Below, piece by piece: positions 7,400-16,336 of a DNA stretch of 64,000 nucleotides (positions are counted from its first letter, which is position 1; every line of letters begins with the position of its first letter). Location: the NCBI RefSeq assembly GCF_002101555.1, contig NZ_LQOL01000058.1:62001-126000 (forward strand), read 5' to 3'. Both the position numbers and the translations under genes were made by a program. Source of the stretch: Mycolicibacterium canariasense. Its GTDB lineage: Bacteria; Actinomycetota; Actinomycetes; Mycobacteriales; Mycobacteriaceae. The notes beneath the pieces are model-generated. The model had not been told where the DNA came from. It saw only the letters and a program-made list of their open reading frames with translations, and made no database searches.

Positions 7400-9864
7400 C
7401 GCACCGGAACCTGGGGGAGCGGTAACAACGGCAGCGCCGACCGGAACTGCCCCTCGCTCACCGGATCCCGGCCATCCAGCCACGGATCACGGTATGCGTC
7501 AACCGATTTCTGCATCCGCGCATCCAGTCCCTCGGCCCAGCCGTGCGCGTCGTCGACCACCACGGCGCGGATATGGTCGATGCCTACCCGCGGCACCCAC
7601 GCGTACGTGCGCTCGAGCCAGTTGGCATTCTCCCGGTAGTACTGCAGGAAACGCCCCGTCAGCGTGATCACGGTGGCCGGATCATCCACCACCGCAAGCA
7701 GATCCCCTTTGCGGATATGCGCGCCCGCCGCCCCGCCGACGTAGATCTCCCACCGGCCGCCGTCGACCGCCACCACACCGAGGTCCTTGCACAGCGCCTC
7801 GGCGCAGTTCCGCGGGCACCCCGTCACCGCCAGCTTCATCTTCGCCGGGCTGGCCAGCCCCTGATAACGCTCCTCCAGCGCGATGCCCAGCGCAGTCGAG
7901 TCGCCGAGGCCGTAGCGGCAGAAGTCGCTTCCCACACAGGTTTTCACGGTGCGGAAACTCTTGCCGTAGGCATAGCCCGACGGCATGCCCAGATCGGCCC
8001 ACACCGCGGGCAGATCCTCCTTGCGGACGCCCAACAGATCGATGCGTTGCCCTCCGGTGCACTTGATCATCGGGATCGCATACTTGTCGGCCACATCGGC
8101 GATCTTGCGCAATTGTTCGGAGCTGGTCACCCCGCCCTTCATCTGCGGCACCACCGAAAAGGTGCCATCCCGTTGGATATTGGCGTGCACCCGGTCATTG
8201 ATGAACCTGGCGTCCCGCTCGTCGACGAACTCCTCGGCCCACATCATTTCCAGCAGCGACGCCAGCGCCATCTTCGACCCGGCGTCGACACGGCCGTCGG
8301 GCGCCAGCGCGGCGAATACCGACGACACCGAATGCAGCCGCAACTCCCGGATCAACGCCATCAGCGACGGCTTGTCGTACGGCACCCCCGGCACGTACCA
8401 GGACGCCGACGGATCCTCGGTGACCGCGCCGCCGGCCGCCCACTCGACCACCTGCCCGACGAGCTCCTTGCACGAGCCGCAGCCCTTGCCGGCCTTGGTC
8501 TTGGCCATCACGCCCGACACCGTGGTCTCACCGGACTGCACGCACGCCACCAGGGCGCCCTTGGACACCCCGTTGCAATTGCACACCTGCGCATCGTCGG
8601 ACAATTCCGCAACACCCACGGCCACCTCGGGTGTACCGATGTCGAACATCAATGAGACACGCTCATCGGGCAGCGGCAACCCACTGTCGAAGGCCTGCGT
8701 CAGGAAGGACACCTTGGACATGTCGCCGACCAGGGTGGCGCCCACCAGCTTGCCGTCGCGGATGACGATCGTCTTGTAGACGCCGTGCCGCGGCTCGGAA
8801 TACTGCACGAACTCGTCGTCGGGCAGTTCCGGCGCCTTGATGCCCATCGACGCCACGTCGACGCCGGCCACCTTGAGTTTGGTCGCGGTTCGCGACCCGC
8901 GGTAGGCCGCGGTGGTGTCGGTACCGGTGAGGTGGTCGGCCAGTACGGCGGCCTGCTCCCACAGCGGTGCCACCAAGCCGTACACCTGACCGCGGTGCTG
9001 GGCACACTCGCCGACGACGTAGACGCGATCGTCGTCGACGGAGCGCATATGGTCGTCGACGACGATGGCCCGCTCCACCGTGAGCCCGGCCCGTTGTGCC
9101 AGGCCGACATTGGGCCGGATCCCGGCGGCGATGACCAGCATGTCGCAGTCCACGGTGCTGCCGTCGGAGAATACGATCCCGGTCAGCTTGCCGTCGTCGC
9201 CGACCAGCACCTCGGTGGTGCGCTTGTCGGTGTGCACGGTGATGCCGATGCCCTCGACGGACCGGCGCAGGATGGCACCGGCCGCATCGTCGAGTTGCGC
9301 GTTCATCAAGGTGGGCCCGGCATGCACCACCTCGACCGCCAGCCCGCGATTCTGCAGTCCCCGTGCGGCTTCCAGGCCGAGCAGCCCGCCGCCGATCACC
9401 ACGGCCTTGGTCCGGTTGGCCGCCTCGGAGATCATCCCCATGCAATCGTCGAGGGTGCGGAACCCGAACACACCGTCGGTCAGCGTCTTGTCATCGGCCC
9501 ACAGGCCCGTCATCGGGGGGAAGAACGAACGGCTGCCGGTGGCCAGGATCAACGCGTCGTACCGCATGGTGGTTCCGTCGTCGGCGTGCACCAGCCGGGC
9601 GTAGGTGTCCAACCGCACGATCCGCACCCCGGCCCGCAGATCGATCGCGTTGTCGGTGTACCAATCCAGCGCGTTGAGATAGATCTCGTCCGAATCGTCG
9701 CTGCCGGCAAGCACATTGGACAGCAGGATCCGGTTGTAGTTGCCGTATGGTTCGTCACCGAAAACGGTGATGTCGAACGATTCGCCACCGCCGCGGGTCA
9801 GGATCTCCTCGATTGCCCGGACCCCGGCCATCCCGTTGCCGACGACCACCAGTCGCCGCTTCAC
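7396..9864 (-). CDS. nirB: Assimilatory nitrite reductase [NAD(P)H] large subunit
   Basis: Cytoplasmic enzyme of 822 aa that reduces nitrite to ammonium. Order of domains: N-terminal FAD/NAD(P)H disulfide-reductase fold (LVVVGNGMAG, about residues 4-13; second dinucleotide site VVIGGGLLGLEA), BFD-type 2Fe-2S domain with CNCNGVSKG and GKGCGSCKELV (about 430-490), then the nitrite/sulfite reductase ferredoxin-like and siroheme domains. The siroheme-4Fe-4S cysteines are visible as CVGSDFC (Cys-x5-Cys) and CPRNC (Cys-x3-Cys). The start is GTG 9864, overlapping the upstream 118-aa gene as GTGA, and the stop overlaps nirD. Length and motifs are complete. Confidence 0.95.
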   Translation of the reverse strand: MKRRLVVVGNGMAGVRAIEEILTRGGGESFDITVFGDEPYGNYNRILLSNVLAGSDDSDEIYLNALDWYTDNAIDLRAGVRIVRLDTYARLVHADDGTTMRYDALILATGSRSFFPPMTGLWADDKTLTDGVFGFRTLDDCMGMISEAANRTKAVVIGGGLLGLEAARGLQNRGLAVEVVHAGPTLMNAQLDDAAGAILRRSVEGIGITVHTDKRTTEVLVGDDGKLTGIVFSDGSTVDCDMLVIAAGIRPNVGLAQRAGLTVERAIVVDDHMRSVDDDRVYVVGECAQHRGQVYGLVAPLWEQAAVLADHLTGTDTTAAYRGSRTATKLKVAGVDVASMGIKAPELPDDEFVQYSEPRHGVYKTIVIRDGKLVGATLVGDMSKVSFLTQAFDSGLPLPDERVSLMFDIGTPEVAVGVAELSDDAQVCNCNGVSKGALVACVQSGETTVSGVMAKTKAGKGCGSCKELVGQVVEWAAGGAVTEDPSASWYVPGVPYDKPSLMALIRELRLHSVSSVFAALAPDGRVDAGSKMALASLLEMMWAEEFVDERDARFINDRVHANIQRDGTFSVVPQMKGGVTSSEQLRKIADVADKYAIPMIKCTGGQRIDLLGVRKEDLPAVWADLGMPSGYAYGKSFRTVKTCVGSDFCRYGLGDSTALGIALEERYQGLASPAKMKLAVTGCPRNCAEALCKDLGVVAVDGGRWEIYVGGAAGAHIRKGDLLAVVDDPATVITLTGRFLQYYRENANWLERTYAWVPRVGIDHIRAVVVDDAHGWAEGLDARMQKSVDAYRDPWLDGRDPVSEGQFRSALPLLPLPQVPVR

Positions 9865-10217
9865 GGGATCTCCACCAGCCCGAGATCGACGACGACCGTC
9901 CCGGACACCCCGGCCGGCGCCGCGACGTACAGTTCCAGCACGGTGTCACCCAGCAGATCCTCGACCACCCGAAGCGCCACATGGGTGGCCCCCTTGGCGG
10001 CGACGGGAAAGTAGCGCATCGGGGCGCCGTCGCGGAACAACACCACCGTGATCAGCTCGTCGGTCGAGTTACCGCCCCGGAAATACACCGGCTGGGTGAC
10101 CGCACCCGCCGGCACCACGTACCTCAGCGGCGGGTCGAGCGGTTGCGGTTTGTCCAGACCGACACCCTCGAATGCGAAGGCGCCCTGCAGGAAACGTGGT
10201 GCACTGCCATCGCTCAT
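9861..10217 (-). CDS. Conserved hypothetical protein coupled to nirBD
   Basis: A 118-aa soluble protein with no signal peptide and no membrane segment; I do not recognise the family. Alternating hydrophobic/polar strands (for example TQPVYFRG, ELITVVLFRDG, TVVVDLGLVEIP) suggest an all-beta fold. It is the first gene of the minus-strand nitrite operon and overlaps nirB by four bases, so it is made in step with NirB and may assist its assembly or form part of the complex. No cofactor-binding cysteine or histidine cluster is visible. A GlnR-like box lies 26-52 bases upstream of the start. Confidence 0.75.
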   Translation of the reverse strand: MSDGSAPRFLQGAFAFEGVGLDKPQPLDPPLRYVVPAGAVTQPVYFRGGNSTDELITVVLFRDGAPMRYFPVAAKGATHVALRVVEDLLGDTVLELYVAAPAGVSGTVVVDLGLVEIP

Positions 10218-10242
10218 GCCTCAGCCAACGTAGGGCCCGTTT

Positions 10243-10269
10243 GTTTCGTGGTCGTTTCCCCGGTGCAAC
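10243..10269 (-). promoter_or_regulatory. Candidate GlnR-binding box
   Basis: Read on the minus strand: GTTGC (10269-10265), six bases, GAAAC (10258-10254), six bases, GAAAC (10247-10243). The two GAAAC elements match the actinobacterial GlnR half-site exactly, with the expected 11-base phase; the third element differs by one base from GTNAC. It lies between the divergent nitrite operon and narK, both expected nitrogen-limitation targets. Confidence 0.6.
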
Positions 10270-10321
10270 ACCGGTGAATACCGTTGCGCACCGCGGGTGC
10301 CCCTCGAGGTGTGAGTAGGTG

Positions 10322-10350
10322 TTGACAGACCCGACACGGTGGTGCAATCG
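10322..10350 (+). promoter_or_regulatory. Possible sigma-A promoter for narK
   Basis: A perfect TTGACA hexamer lies at 10322-10327. The sequence 17 bases downstream (CAATCG at 10345) is a poor -10 element, so activation by GlnR from the nearby box would fit. The narK start lies about 60 bases further on. Confidence 0.35.
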
Positions 10351-10410
10351 GTGCGGAATGGCGCGGGCCTACTTTTCTGGGCAACCGATCCACACTTGGG
10401 AGGAACCTCC

Positions 10411-11826
10411 GTGACCATTCTTACCCGCGACCGTGACATCGAGCACTGGGACGCCGAGGATGTCGAAGCCTGGGAGGCCGGTGGCAAAACGACCGCTCGA
10501 CGCAACCTCATCTGGTCCGTCGTCGCCGAACACGTCGGCTTCTCGGTGTGGTCCATCTGGTCGGTGATGGTGCTGTTCATGCCGCAGAACGTGTACCACA
10601 TCGACGCCGCGGGCAAGTTCTATCTGGTGGCAGTCCCGACGCTGGTCGGTGCCTTCATGCGAATCCCGTACACCGTCGCCCCGGCGCGCTTCGGCGGGCG
10701 CAACTGGACGGTGGTCAGCGCACTGCTGCTCCTCATCCCGACGCTGCTCACCTGGTGGGCGATGAAGAACCCCGGCACCACCTACACCCAGTTCCTGGTG
10801 ATCGCGGCGTTCGCCGGGTTGGGCGGCGGCAACTTCGCCTCGTCGATGACCAATATCAACGCCTTCTACCCGCAACGGCTCAAGGGCTGGGCGCTGGGCT
10901 TGAACGCCGGCGGCGGCAATATCGGTGTCCCGGTGATCCAGCTGATCGGCCTGCTGGTGATCGCCACCGTCAGCAATACCGCACCCGAAATCGTCTGTGC
11001 CATCTACCTTGTGCTGATCGCTGTGGCCGCCGTCGGCGCCGCCCTGTTCATGGACAACCTGCGCAACCAGAAGTCCAACATGGGCGCCATGATCGAGGCG
11101 ATGCGGTTCAAGCACTCCTGGGTGATGAGCTTCCTGTACATCGGCACCTTCGGCTCGTTCATCGGGTTCAGCTTCGCCTTCGGTCAGGTGCTGCAGATCA
11201 ACTTCCTCGCCGGCGGATCCACTGCCGCGCAGGCCTCGTTGCACGCCGCGCAGATCTCCTTCCTCGGACCGCTGCTCGGCTCCATCTCCCGGCCGTTCGG
11301 CGGCAAGCTCGCCGACCGCATCGGTGGCGGCAAGATCACGCTGTACACGTTCATCGCGATGATGTTCGCCGCCGGCATCCTGGTCACCGCAGGCATGCTG
11401 GACGACGCCCACAAGGGTGCGCCCACCGGCGGACAGATGGGCGCCTACGTCATCGGCTTCATCCTGCTGTTCATCCTGTCCGGTCTGGGCAACGGCTCGA
11501 CCTACAAGATGATCCCGTCCATCTTCGAGGCCAAGGCGGCCGACCACGACGAGTGGAGCCGTGAGGAAAAGGCGTCCTGGTCACGCCGGATGTCCGGGGC
11601 CCTGATCGGATTCGCCGGTGCCATCGGCGCCCTGGGCGGCGTGTTCATCAACATCGTGCTGCGGGCCTCGTACGTGAGCGACGCGAAGTCGGCGACCAAC
11701 GCCTTCTGGGTGTTCCTCGGGTTCTACGTCGTCTGCGCGGTCGTCACATGGTTCGTCTTCCTGCGCATCGCGCCGGTCAAGGGAAAGGTTGCCGACGGCC
11801 TTCCGGAGTCCGTCGCAACGGCCTGA
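10411..11826 (+). CDS. narK: Nitrate/nitrite transporter (NNP family, major facilitator superfamily)
   Basis: Membrane transporter of 471 aa that imports nitrate (and possibly exchanges nitrite). The nitrate signature of the NNP family is clear: GLGGGNFASSMTNINAFYP in helix 5 and a second glycine-rich segment GLGNGSTYKMIPSIF in the C-terminal half. About twelve hydrophobic segments are present. The start is GTG 10411, preceded by GGGAGGAA with six bases spacing. The linked genes are a self-contained nitrate reductase and nirBD, so the role is assimilatory uptake. A strong terminator follows the stop directly, so it is probably transcribed separately from the reductase. Confidence 0.93.
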   Translation: MTILTRDRDIEHWDAEDVEAWEAGGKTTARRNLIWSVVAEHVGFSVWSIWSVMVLFMPQNVYHIDAAGKFYLVAVPTLVGAFMRIPYTVAPARFGGRNWTVVSALLLLIPTLLTWWAMKNPGTTYTQFLVIAAFAGLGGGNFASSMTNINAFYPQRLKGWALGLNAGGGNIGVPVIQLIGLLVIATVSNTAPEIVCAIYLVLIAVAAVGAALFMDNLRNQKSNMGAMIEAMRFKHSWVMSFLYIGTFGSFIGFSFAFGQVLQINFLAGGSTAAQASLHAAQISFLGPLLGSISRPFGGKLADRIGGGKITLYTFIAMMFAAGILVTAGMLDDAHKGAPTGGQMGAYVIGFILLFILSGLGNGSTYKMIPSIFEAKAADHDEWSREEKASWSRRMSGALIGFAGAIGALGGVFINIVLRASYVSDAKSATNAFWVFLGFYVVCAVVTWFVFLRIAPVKGKVADGLPESVATA

Positions 11827-11834
11827 ACTGGAAG

Positions 11835-11880
11835 AACTCGACCTCACAGTGTGCCAACCGGGCTGTGAGGTCGAGTTTTC
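11835..11880 (+). terminator. Rho-independent terminator after narK
   Basis: A perfect 15-bp stem (11835-11849 with 11863-11877, arm sequence AACTCGACCTCACAG), a 13-base loop and a TTTT run. It begins nine bases after the narK stop and separates narK from the reductase gene. Confidence 0.9.
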
Positions 11881-11935
11881 CTCACGCTAACGTCGACTCA
11901 AAAGAACCGGAACAGTGGCAGCACACGATGGCACC

Positions 11936-14900
11936 ATGTCGGTGCAAACGCGGACCGCGTGCTCGTACTGCGGGGTCGGCTGCGGCATCGAGGTCACCAC
12001 CAAGGCCGACCCGGTCAGCGGGTTACCGGTGATCGCACGGGTCAGCGGCGACAAGCTGCACCCGACCAACTACGGCCGGTTGTGCACCAAGGGCGCCACC
12101 CACGCCGAACTGATGGCCGCTACCGACGGTCGGCTCACCACCGCGCTGGTCCGCTCGGAGCGGGGCGCCGAACCGGTTTCCACCCCGGTCGACGACGCCA
12201 TCGCCGAAGCCGGCCGCCGGCTGCGCGCCATCGTCGACGAACACGGTCCCGACGCCGTCGCGCTGTACGTGTCCGGCCAGATGTCGATCGAGGCCCAGTA
12301 CCTGGCGACCAAACTCGCCAAGGGGTATCTGCGCACCGTGCACATCGAGTCGAACTCGCGGTTGTGCATGGCCAGCGCGGGCACCGGCTACAAACAGTCG
12401 CTGGGCGCGGACGGCCCGCCCGGTTCGTACACCGATTTCGACCACGCCGACCTGTTTTTCGTCATCGGCGCCAATATGGCCGACTGTCACCCGATCCTGT
12501 TCCTGCGGATGGCCGACCGCATGAAGGCCGGGGCCAAACTCATCGTGGTCGACCCCCGGCGCACCGCCACCGCGGACAAGGCCGACCTGTACCTGCCGAT
12601 CAAGCCGGGCACCGATCTGGCCCTGCTCAACGGCTTGCTGCACGTGTTGGTCGAAAATGGGAATATCGACCGGACATTCATCGCCGAACACACACAGGGC
12701 TGGGAGGCGATGCCGGCCTTCCTCGCCGACTACACCCCCGAGCGGGTCAGTGCCATCACCGGCATCGCCGAGGAGGATATTCGCGCCGCGGCAACGATGA
12801 TCGCCGCGGCGGGCGACTGGATGACCTGCTGGACCATGGGCCTGAACCAGAGCACCCACGGCACCTGGAACACCAACGCGATTTGCAACCTGCACCTGGC
12901 AACCGGCGCCATCTGTCGGCCCGGCAGCGGGCCGATGTCGCTGACCGGTCAGCCCAATGCCATGGGCGGCCGCGAAATGGGTTATATGGGAACGGGTTTG
13001 CCCGGCCAGCGGTCGGTGCTGTCGGCCGAGGACCGTGCGTTCTGCGAGGACCAGTGGGGACTGGAACCCGGCACCATCCGCACCGACGTCGGGCCAGGGA
13101 CGGTCGCGATGTTCGAGCAGGCGGCCGCCGGAGATATCAAGGCGTGCTGGATCATCTGTACGAATCCCGTCGCCTCGGTGCCCAACCGCAAGACGGTGAT
13201 CACCGGACTGGAGACGTGCGAACTCGTCATCACCCAGGATGCCTACCAGGACACCGCAACCAACCGGTATGCCGATATCGTGCTGCCGGCCACGCTGTGG
13301 GCCGAATCCGACGCGGTGATGATCAACTCCGAACGCAACCTGACGCTGCTGCAACAGTCGGTGCCGCCGCTGGGTGACGCGCGCCCGGACTGGGAATTGA
13401 TCTGCGGGGTGGCCGAACACCTGGGCTTCGGCGACCATTTCGACTACAAGTCCAGCTCGGAGATCTTCGACGAGATCCGCCGGTTCGCGAACCCGCGCAC
13501 CGGGTATGACCTGCGCGGCGCAAGCTACGACCGGCTGCGCGAGGCCCCGCTGCAGTGGCCCTGCCCACCGCAGGACGCCGCGGACCGTCACCCCATCCGG
13601 TATCTGAACGACGGGGTGTCCCAGACCTTGTTCGTCGACGAGAACGGTCACCGGCCGCGGTTGGCCTTCGCGACTCCGTCCCGCAAGGCGGTTTTCCTCG
13701 CCCGGCCGCACATTGACGCCCAGGAGCTGCCCGACGAGGACTACCCGATGGTGCTCAACACCGGACGGCTGCAGCATCAGTGGCACACCATGACCAAGAC
13801 CGGTCGGGTGGCCAAGCTCAACAAACTCAACGGTGCGCCGTTCGTCGAGATCCATCCCGAGGACGCCGCCGCGGCGGGTATCACCGAGCACTGCCAGGTG
13901 GAGCTGACCTCGCGGCGAGGCCGGGCGGTGCTGCCACCGATCATCACCGACCGGGTGCAGCCGGGCAACGTGTGGGTGCCGTTCCACTGGAACGACGAAC
14001 ACGGTGAGTACCTGACCGTCAACGCGCTCACCAACGACGCCGTCGACGCCGACTCGCTGCAGCCCGAACTGAAGGTCTGCGCGGTCGCGCTGCGGCCCAT
14101 CGCGCCGGCGCTACCCACCGCGGCCGCTCACCCGCTCGCCGAGGCGCTCGGATTGCAGGGTTTCACCATGGACCTCACCGACGACGAAAAGGTTTATATC
14201 GCAGGGTTTCTGGCCGCGCTCGACGGTGGCGCCGACGGCGTTCCGGTGCTGCCGGGCAGCGCACCGGTCCGCCCGCAGGCCCGGTTGTGGATCGACGGGC
14301 TGCTGGCCGGCAGGTACTCCCGGGCCGGGGGAGCGGCGCCGGAGCCGGCTGCGCCCGGCCCGTTGGTGCTGTGGGCGTCGCAGACCGGCACCGCCGAGGA
14401 GTTCGCGGCCACGGTGGCCGGCCGGCTGACCGGTGCGCGCCTGGCGACCATGGACGACGTGACCCTGACCGAGCTGGCGGCTGCCACCGAAATCGTCGTC
14501 GTGACAAGCACCTTCGGTGACGGCGGACCGCCGGACAACGGTGCCGACTTCTGGCAGCGGCTGGCCTCCGCCGAGGCTCCCTCGCTGCCCGGTCTGCGGT
14601 ACGCGGTGCTGGGGATCGGCGACAGGTCCTACGACAACTTCTGCGGGCACGCCAAGGCGCTGGACGCCAGGCTGGCCGCCCTCGGAGCGACCCGGCTGCT
14701 GGGCCGGGTCGACTGCGAGGCGTACGACGGCGAACCGATGACCGCGTGGGCCGACCAGATCGCCGGCATCGTCGGCGCCGCGGTCGAAACTGGCAGCGGG
14801 GCCGAAACCGGCAGCGCGCCTGCCCTGGTCGTGCGGTCAGCCACGGCACAGCCGCTGACCCGTAACGCACCGCTGCTGGCGCCACTGTGCCGCAATATCC

Positions 14901-15967
14901 GCCTCACGCCCGAGTCGGCACAAAAAGAGGTGCGCCAGTTCGGCTTTGACATCTCCGAGCACGTCGCCGAACACGGGGCGAGCTATGCGGCCGGTGACTC
15001 GCTCGGCGTGTTCGTCACCAATTCCGACGATGCGGTGGCCGGCTGGCTGGCCTGCACCGGGCTGACCGGCAACGAGATCATCGAGGTCGACGGTGCGGAC
15101 GCCGACCTGCGCAGTGCCCTGACGTCGTGTTACGACATCTGCCGGATCACGCCCAACCTGCTGCGCTTCATCGCGGACCACCGGCCCAAGGCCGCCAAGC
15201 GGCTGCGCGGGCCGAGGGCCGAGCTGGACTCTTGGCTGGACGGGCGCAACGCGCTCGACATCGTCGAGGAGTTCGGGGTGCGGGCCGCCCCGGAGGAGTG
15301 GCAGGACGCGTTGGTGCGGCTGACCCCGCGGCAGTACTCCATCAGCTCGAGCCCACTGGTGAGCCCCACCGAAGTCCAACTGACGGTGTCGGTGGTGCGC
15401 TACCGCAGCGCCCGCGGCGCGTTGCGGCACGGAGTGGCCTCGACCTTCCTGGCCGACCGCGCGCACGCCGCGCCGGTGTTCATCCAGCGCTCGCCGAACT
15501 TCCGGCCGCCCGCCGAATCGCAGACGCCGATGATCATGGTGGGGCCGGGCACCGGGATCGCGCCGTTCCGCGCCTTCCTGCAGGAACGGCGTGCGCTCGG
15601 TCACACCGGCCGCAACTGGCTGTTCTTCGGCGATCAGCACCGCTCCGAAAACTTCTACTACCGCGAAGATTTGGAGCACATGCTCGCCGACGGGCTGCTC
15701 AATCACCTGGACCTGGCGTTCTCCCGGGACCAGGCCGAGCGGACCTACGTTCAGCACAAGATGCTCGACGCCGGCGCCGAACTCTGGCGGTGGCTGGAGG
15801 ATGGCGCACATTTCTACGTGTGTGGTGACGCTGCCCACATGGCCAAGGATGTGGACAGCGCGCTGACCGCCATCATCCGCCGGCACGGCGGCCTGTCTGA
15901 CGAGCAAGCACACGATTACAAACGCGAACTGGTAGCCGAAAAACGTTACGTACGTGACGTCTACTGA
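11936..15967 (+). CDS. Self-contained assimilatory nitrate reductase: Mo-bisMGD domain fused to flavodoxin and FAD/NADPH reductase domains
   Basis: A very large protein of about 1343 aa. N-terminal 4Fe-4S site: Cys9, Cys12, Cys16 and Cys50 (CSYCGVGC, RLCTKG). Molybdenum-ligand cysteine: Cys144 in SRLCMAS, as in NapA/NarB/NasA. A molybdopterin dinucleotide-binding domain follows to about residue 720. From about 805 there is a flavodoxin domain (WASQTGTAEEF, TSTFGDGGPPDN), then a CysJ/P450-reductase-like module with RQYSISSSP (FAD), GVASTFL, GPGTGIAPFRAFLQE, FSRDQ and TYVQHKM (NADPH), ending KRYVRDVY. It should reduce nitrate to nitrite with NADPH without a separate reductase. It resembles what I recall as M. 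smegmatis NasN. ATG 11936 is chosen; GTG 11915 in frame adds seven residues. Confidence 0.88.
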   Translation: MSVQTRTACSYCGVGCGIEVTTKADPVSGLPVIARVSGDKLHPTNYGRLCTKGATHAELMAATDGRLTTALVRSERGAEPVSTPVDDAIAEAGRRLRAIVDEHGPDAVALYVSGQMSIEAQYLATKLAKGYLRTVHIESNSRLCMASAGTGYKQSLGADGPPGSYTDFDHADLFFVIGANMADCHPILFLRMADRMKAGAKLIVVDPRRTATADKADLYLPIKPGTDLALLNGLLHVLVENGNIDRTFIAEHTQGWEAMPAFLADYTPERVSAITGIAEEDIRAAATMIAAAGDWMTCWTMGLNQSTHGTWNTNAICNLHLATGAICRPGSGPMSLTGQPNAMGGREMGYMGTGLPGQRSVLSAEDRAFCEDQWGLEPGTIRTDVGPGTVAMFEQAAAGDIKACWIICTNPVASVPNRKTVITGLETCELVITQDAYQDTATNRYADIVLPATLWAESDAVMINSERNLTLLQQSVPPLGDARPDWELICGVAEHLGFGDHFDYKSSSEIFDEIRRFANPRTGYDLRGASYDRLREAPLQWPCPPQDAADRHPIRYLNDGVSQTLFVDENGHRPRLAFATPSRKAVFLARPHIDAQELPDEDYPMVLNTGRLQHQWHTMTKTGRVAKLNKLNGAPFVEIHPEDAAAAGITEHCQVELTSRRGRAVLPPIITDRVQPGNVWVPFHWNDEHGEYLTVNALTNDAVDADSLQPELKVCAVALRPIAPALPTAAAHPLAEALGLQGFTMDLTDDEKVYIAGFLAALDGGADGVPVLPGSAPVRPQARLWIDGLLAGRYSRAGGAAPEPAAPGPLVLWASQTGTAEEFAATVAGRLTGARLATMDDVTLTELAAATEIVVVTSTFGDGGPPDNGADFWQRLASAEAPSLPGLRYAVLGIGDRSYDNFCGHAKALDARLAALGATRLLGRVDCEAYDGEPMTAWADQIAGIVGAAVETGSGAETGSAPALVVRSATAQPLTRNAPLLAPLCRNIRLTPESAQKEVRQFGFDISEHVAEHGASYAAGDSLGVFVTNSDDAVAGWLACTGLTGNEIIEVDGADADLRSALTSCYDICRITPNLLRFIADHRPKAAKRLRGPRAELDSWLDGRNALDIVEEFGVRAAPEEWQDALVRLTPRQYSISSSPLVSPTEVQLTVSVVRYRSARGALRHGVASTFLADRAHAAPVFIQRSPNFRPPAESQTPMIMVGPGTGIAPFRAFLQERRALGHTGRNWLFFGDQHRSENFYYREDLEHMLADGLLNHLDLAFSRDQAERTYVQHKMLDAGAELWRWLEDGAHFYVCGDAAHMAKDVDSALTAIIRRHGGLSDEQAHDYKRELVAEKRYVRDVY

Positions 15968-16000
15968 GCCGGCACCTGCAGAATAAATCGCTCGCCCCGA

Positions 16001-16020
16001 TTGTTACTACGACGTAACAA
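16001..16020. promoter_or_regulatory. Palindrome TTGTTAC-N6-GTAACAA
   Basis: A perfect 7-bp inverted repeat with a 6-base spacer lies between the reductase stop and the 66-aa gene. The core GTTAC-N6-GTAAC also has GlnR half-site spacing with one mismatch in the second element. It could equally be the operator of another regulator. Confidence 0.4.
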
Positions 16021-16070
16021 TGAACTATGCCCGCACCGCGAGGGCGGAACGGGGAAGGGGAGAGATACCG

Positions 16071-16271
16071 ATGAGTTGGCATCGAGGCGACGTCGTCACC
16101 GCCTGCCGGCAGATCGAGGAGATGGATGTTCCGGCAGTGCCCGAGGGCACCGAGGGCACCGTCGAGAGCACGACGGTATTCGGCCGGCCGAAGCGAGTGT
16201 GCTTCACCGTGCGCACGATCTGGGGCAAGAAGCGGGCCTGCGTGAACGTGCACCGCGGAGACGTGGGCTAA
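16071..16271 (+). CDS. Small conserved hypothetical protein (66 aa)
   Basis: The start is ATG 16071 (MSWHRGDVVTACRQIEEMD), chosen because AAGGGGAGA lies at proper distance; an upstream in-frame ATG at 16020 would overlap the palindrome. The protein is short, basic at the C-terminus (RTIWGKKRACVNVHRGDVG), and has turns and strands resembling an SH3-like or KOW-like barrel (VPEGTEGTVESTTVFG). No signal peptide is visible. I do not recognise the family firmly; a nucleic-acid-binding role is only a guess. A hairpin follows the stop. Confidence 0.7.
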   Translation: MSWHRGDVVTACRQIEEMDVPAVPEGTEGTVESTTVFGRPKRVCFTVRTIWGKKRACVNVHRGDVG

Positions 16272-16284
16272 CACCAAAAACGAG

Positions 16285-16330
16285 AGAGGTACCTGATCGG
16301 CAACGGCGCCGGTCGGGTACCTCTTCATAT
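16285..16330 (+). terminator. Probable terminator after the 66-aa gene
   Basis: The arms AGAGGTACC (16285-16293) and GGTACCTCT (16316-16324) form a 9-bp stem around a GC-rich interior. The following bases TCATATAT are AT-rich but lack a clean T run. Confidence 0.55.
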
Positions 16331-16336
16331 ATCGGT

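Noticed and set aside
12023..14002. Long minus-strand ORF of about 659 aa opposite the nitrate reductase
   Set aside because: The plus strand carries clear molybdoenzyme motifs; the opposite reading shows only shadow composition (His/Arg/Gly/Asp rich).
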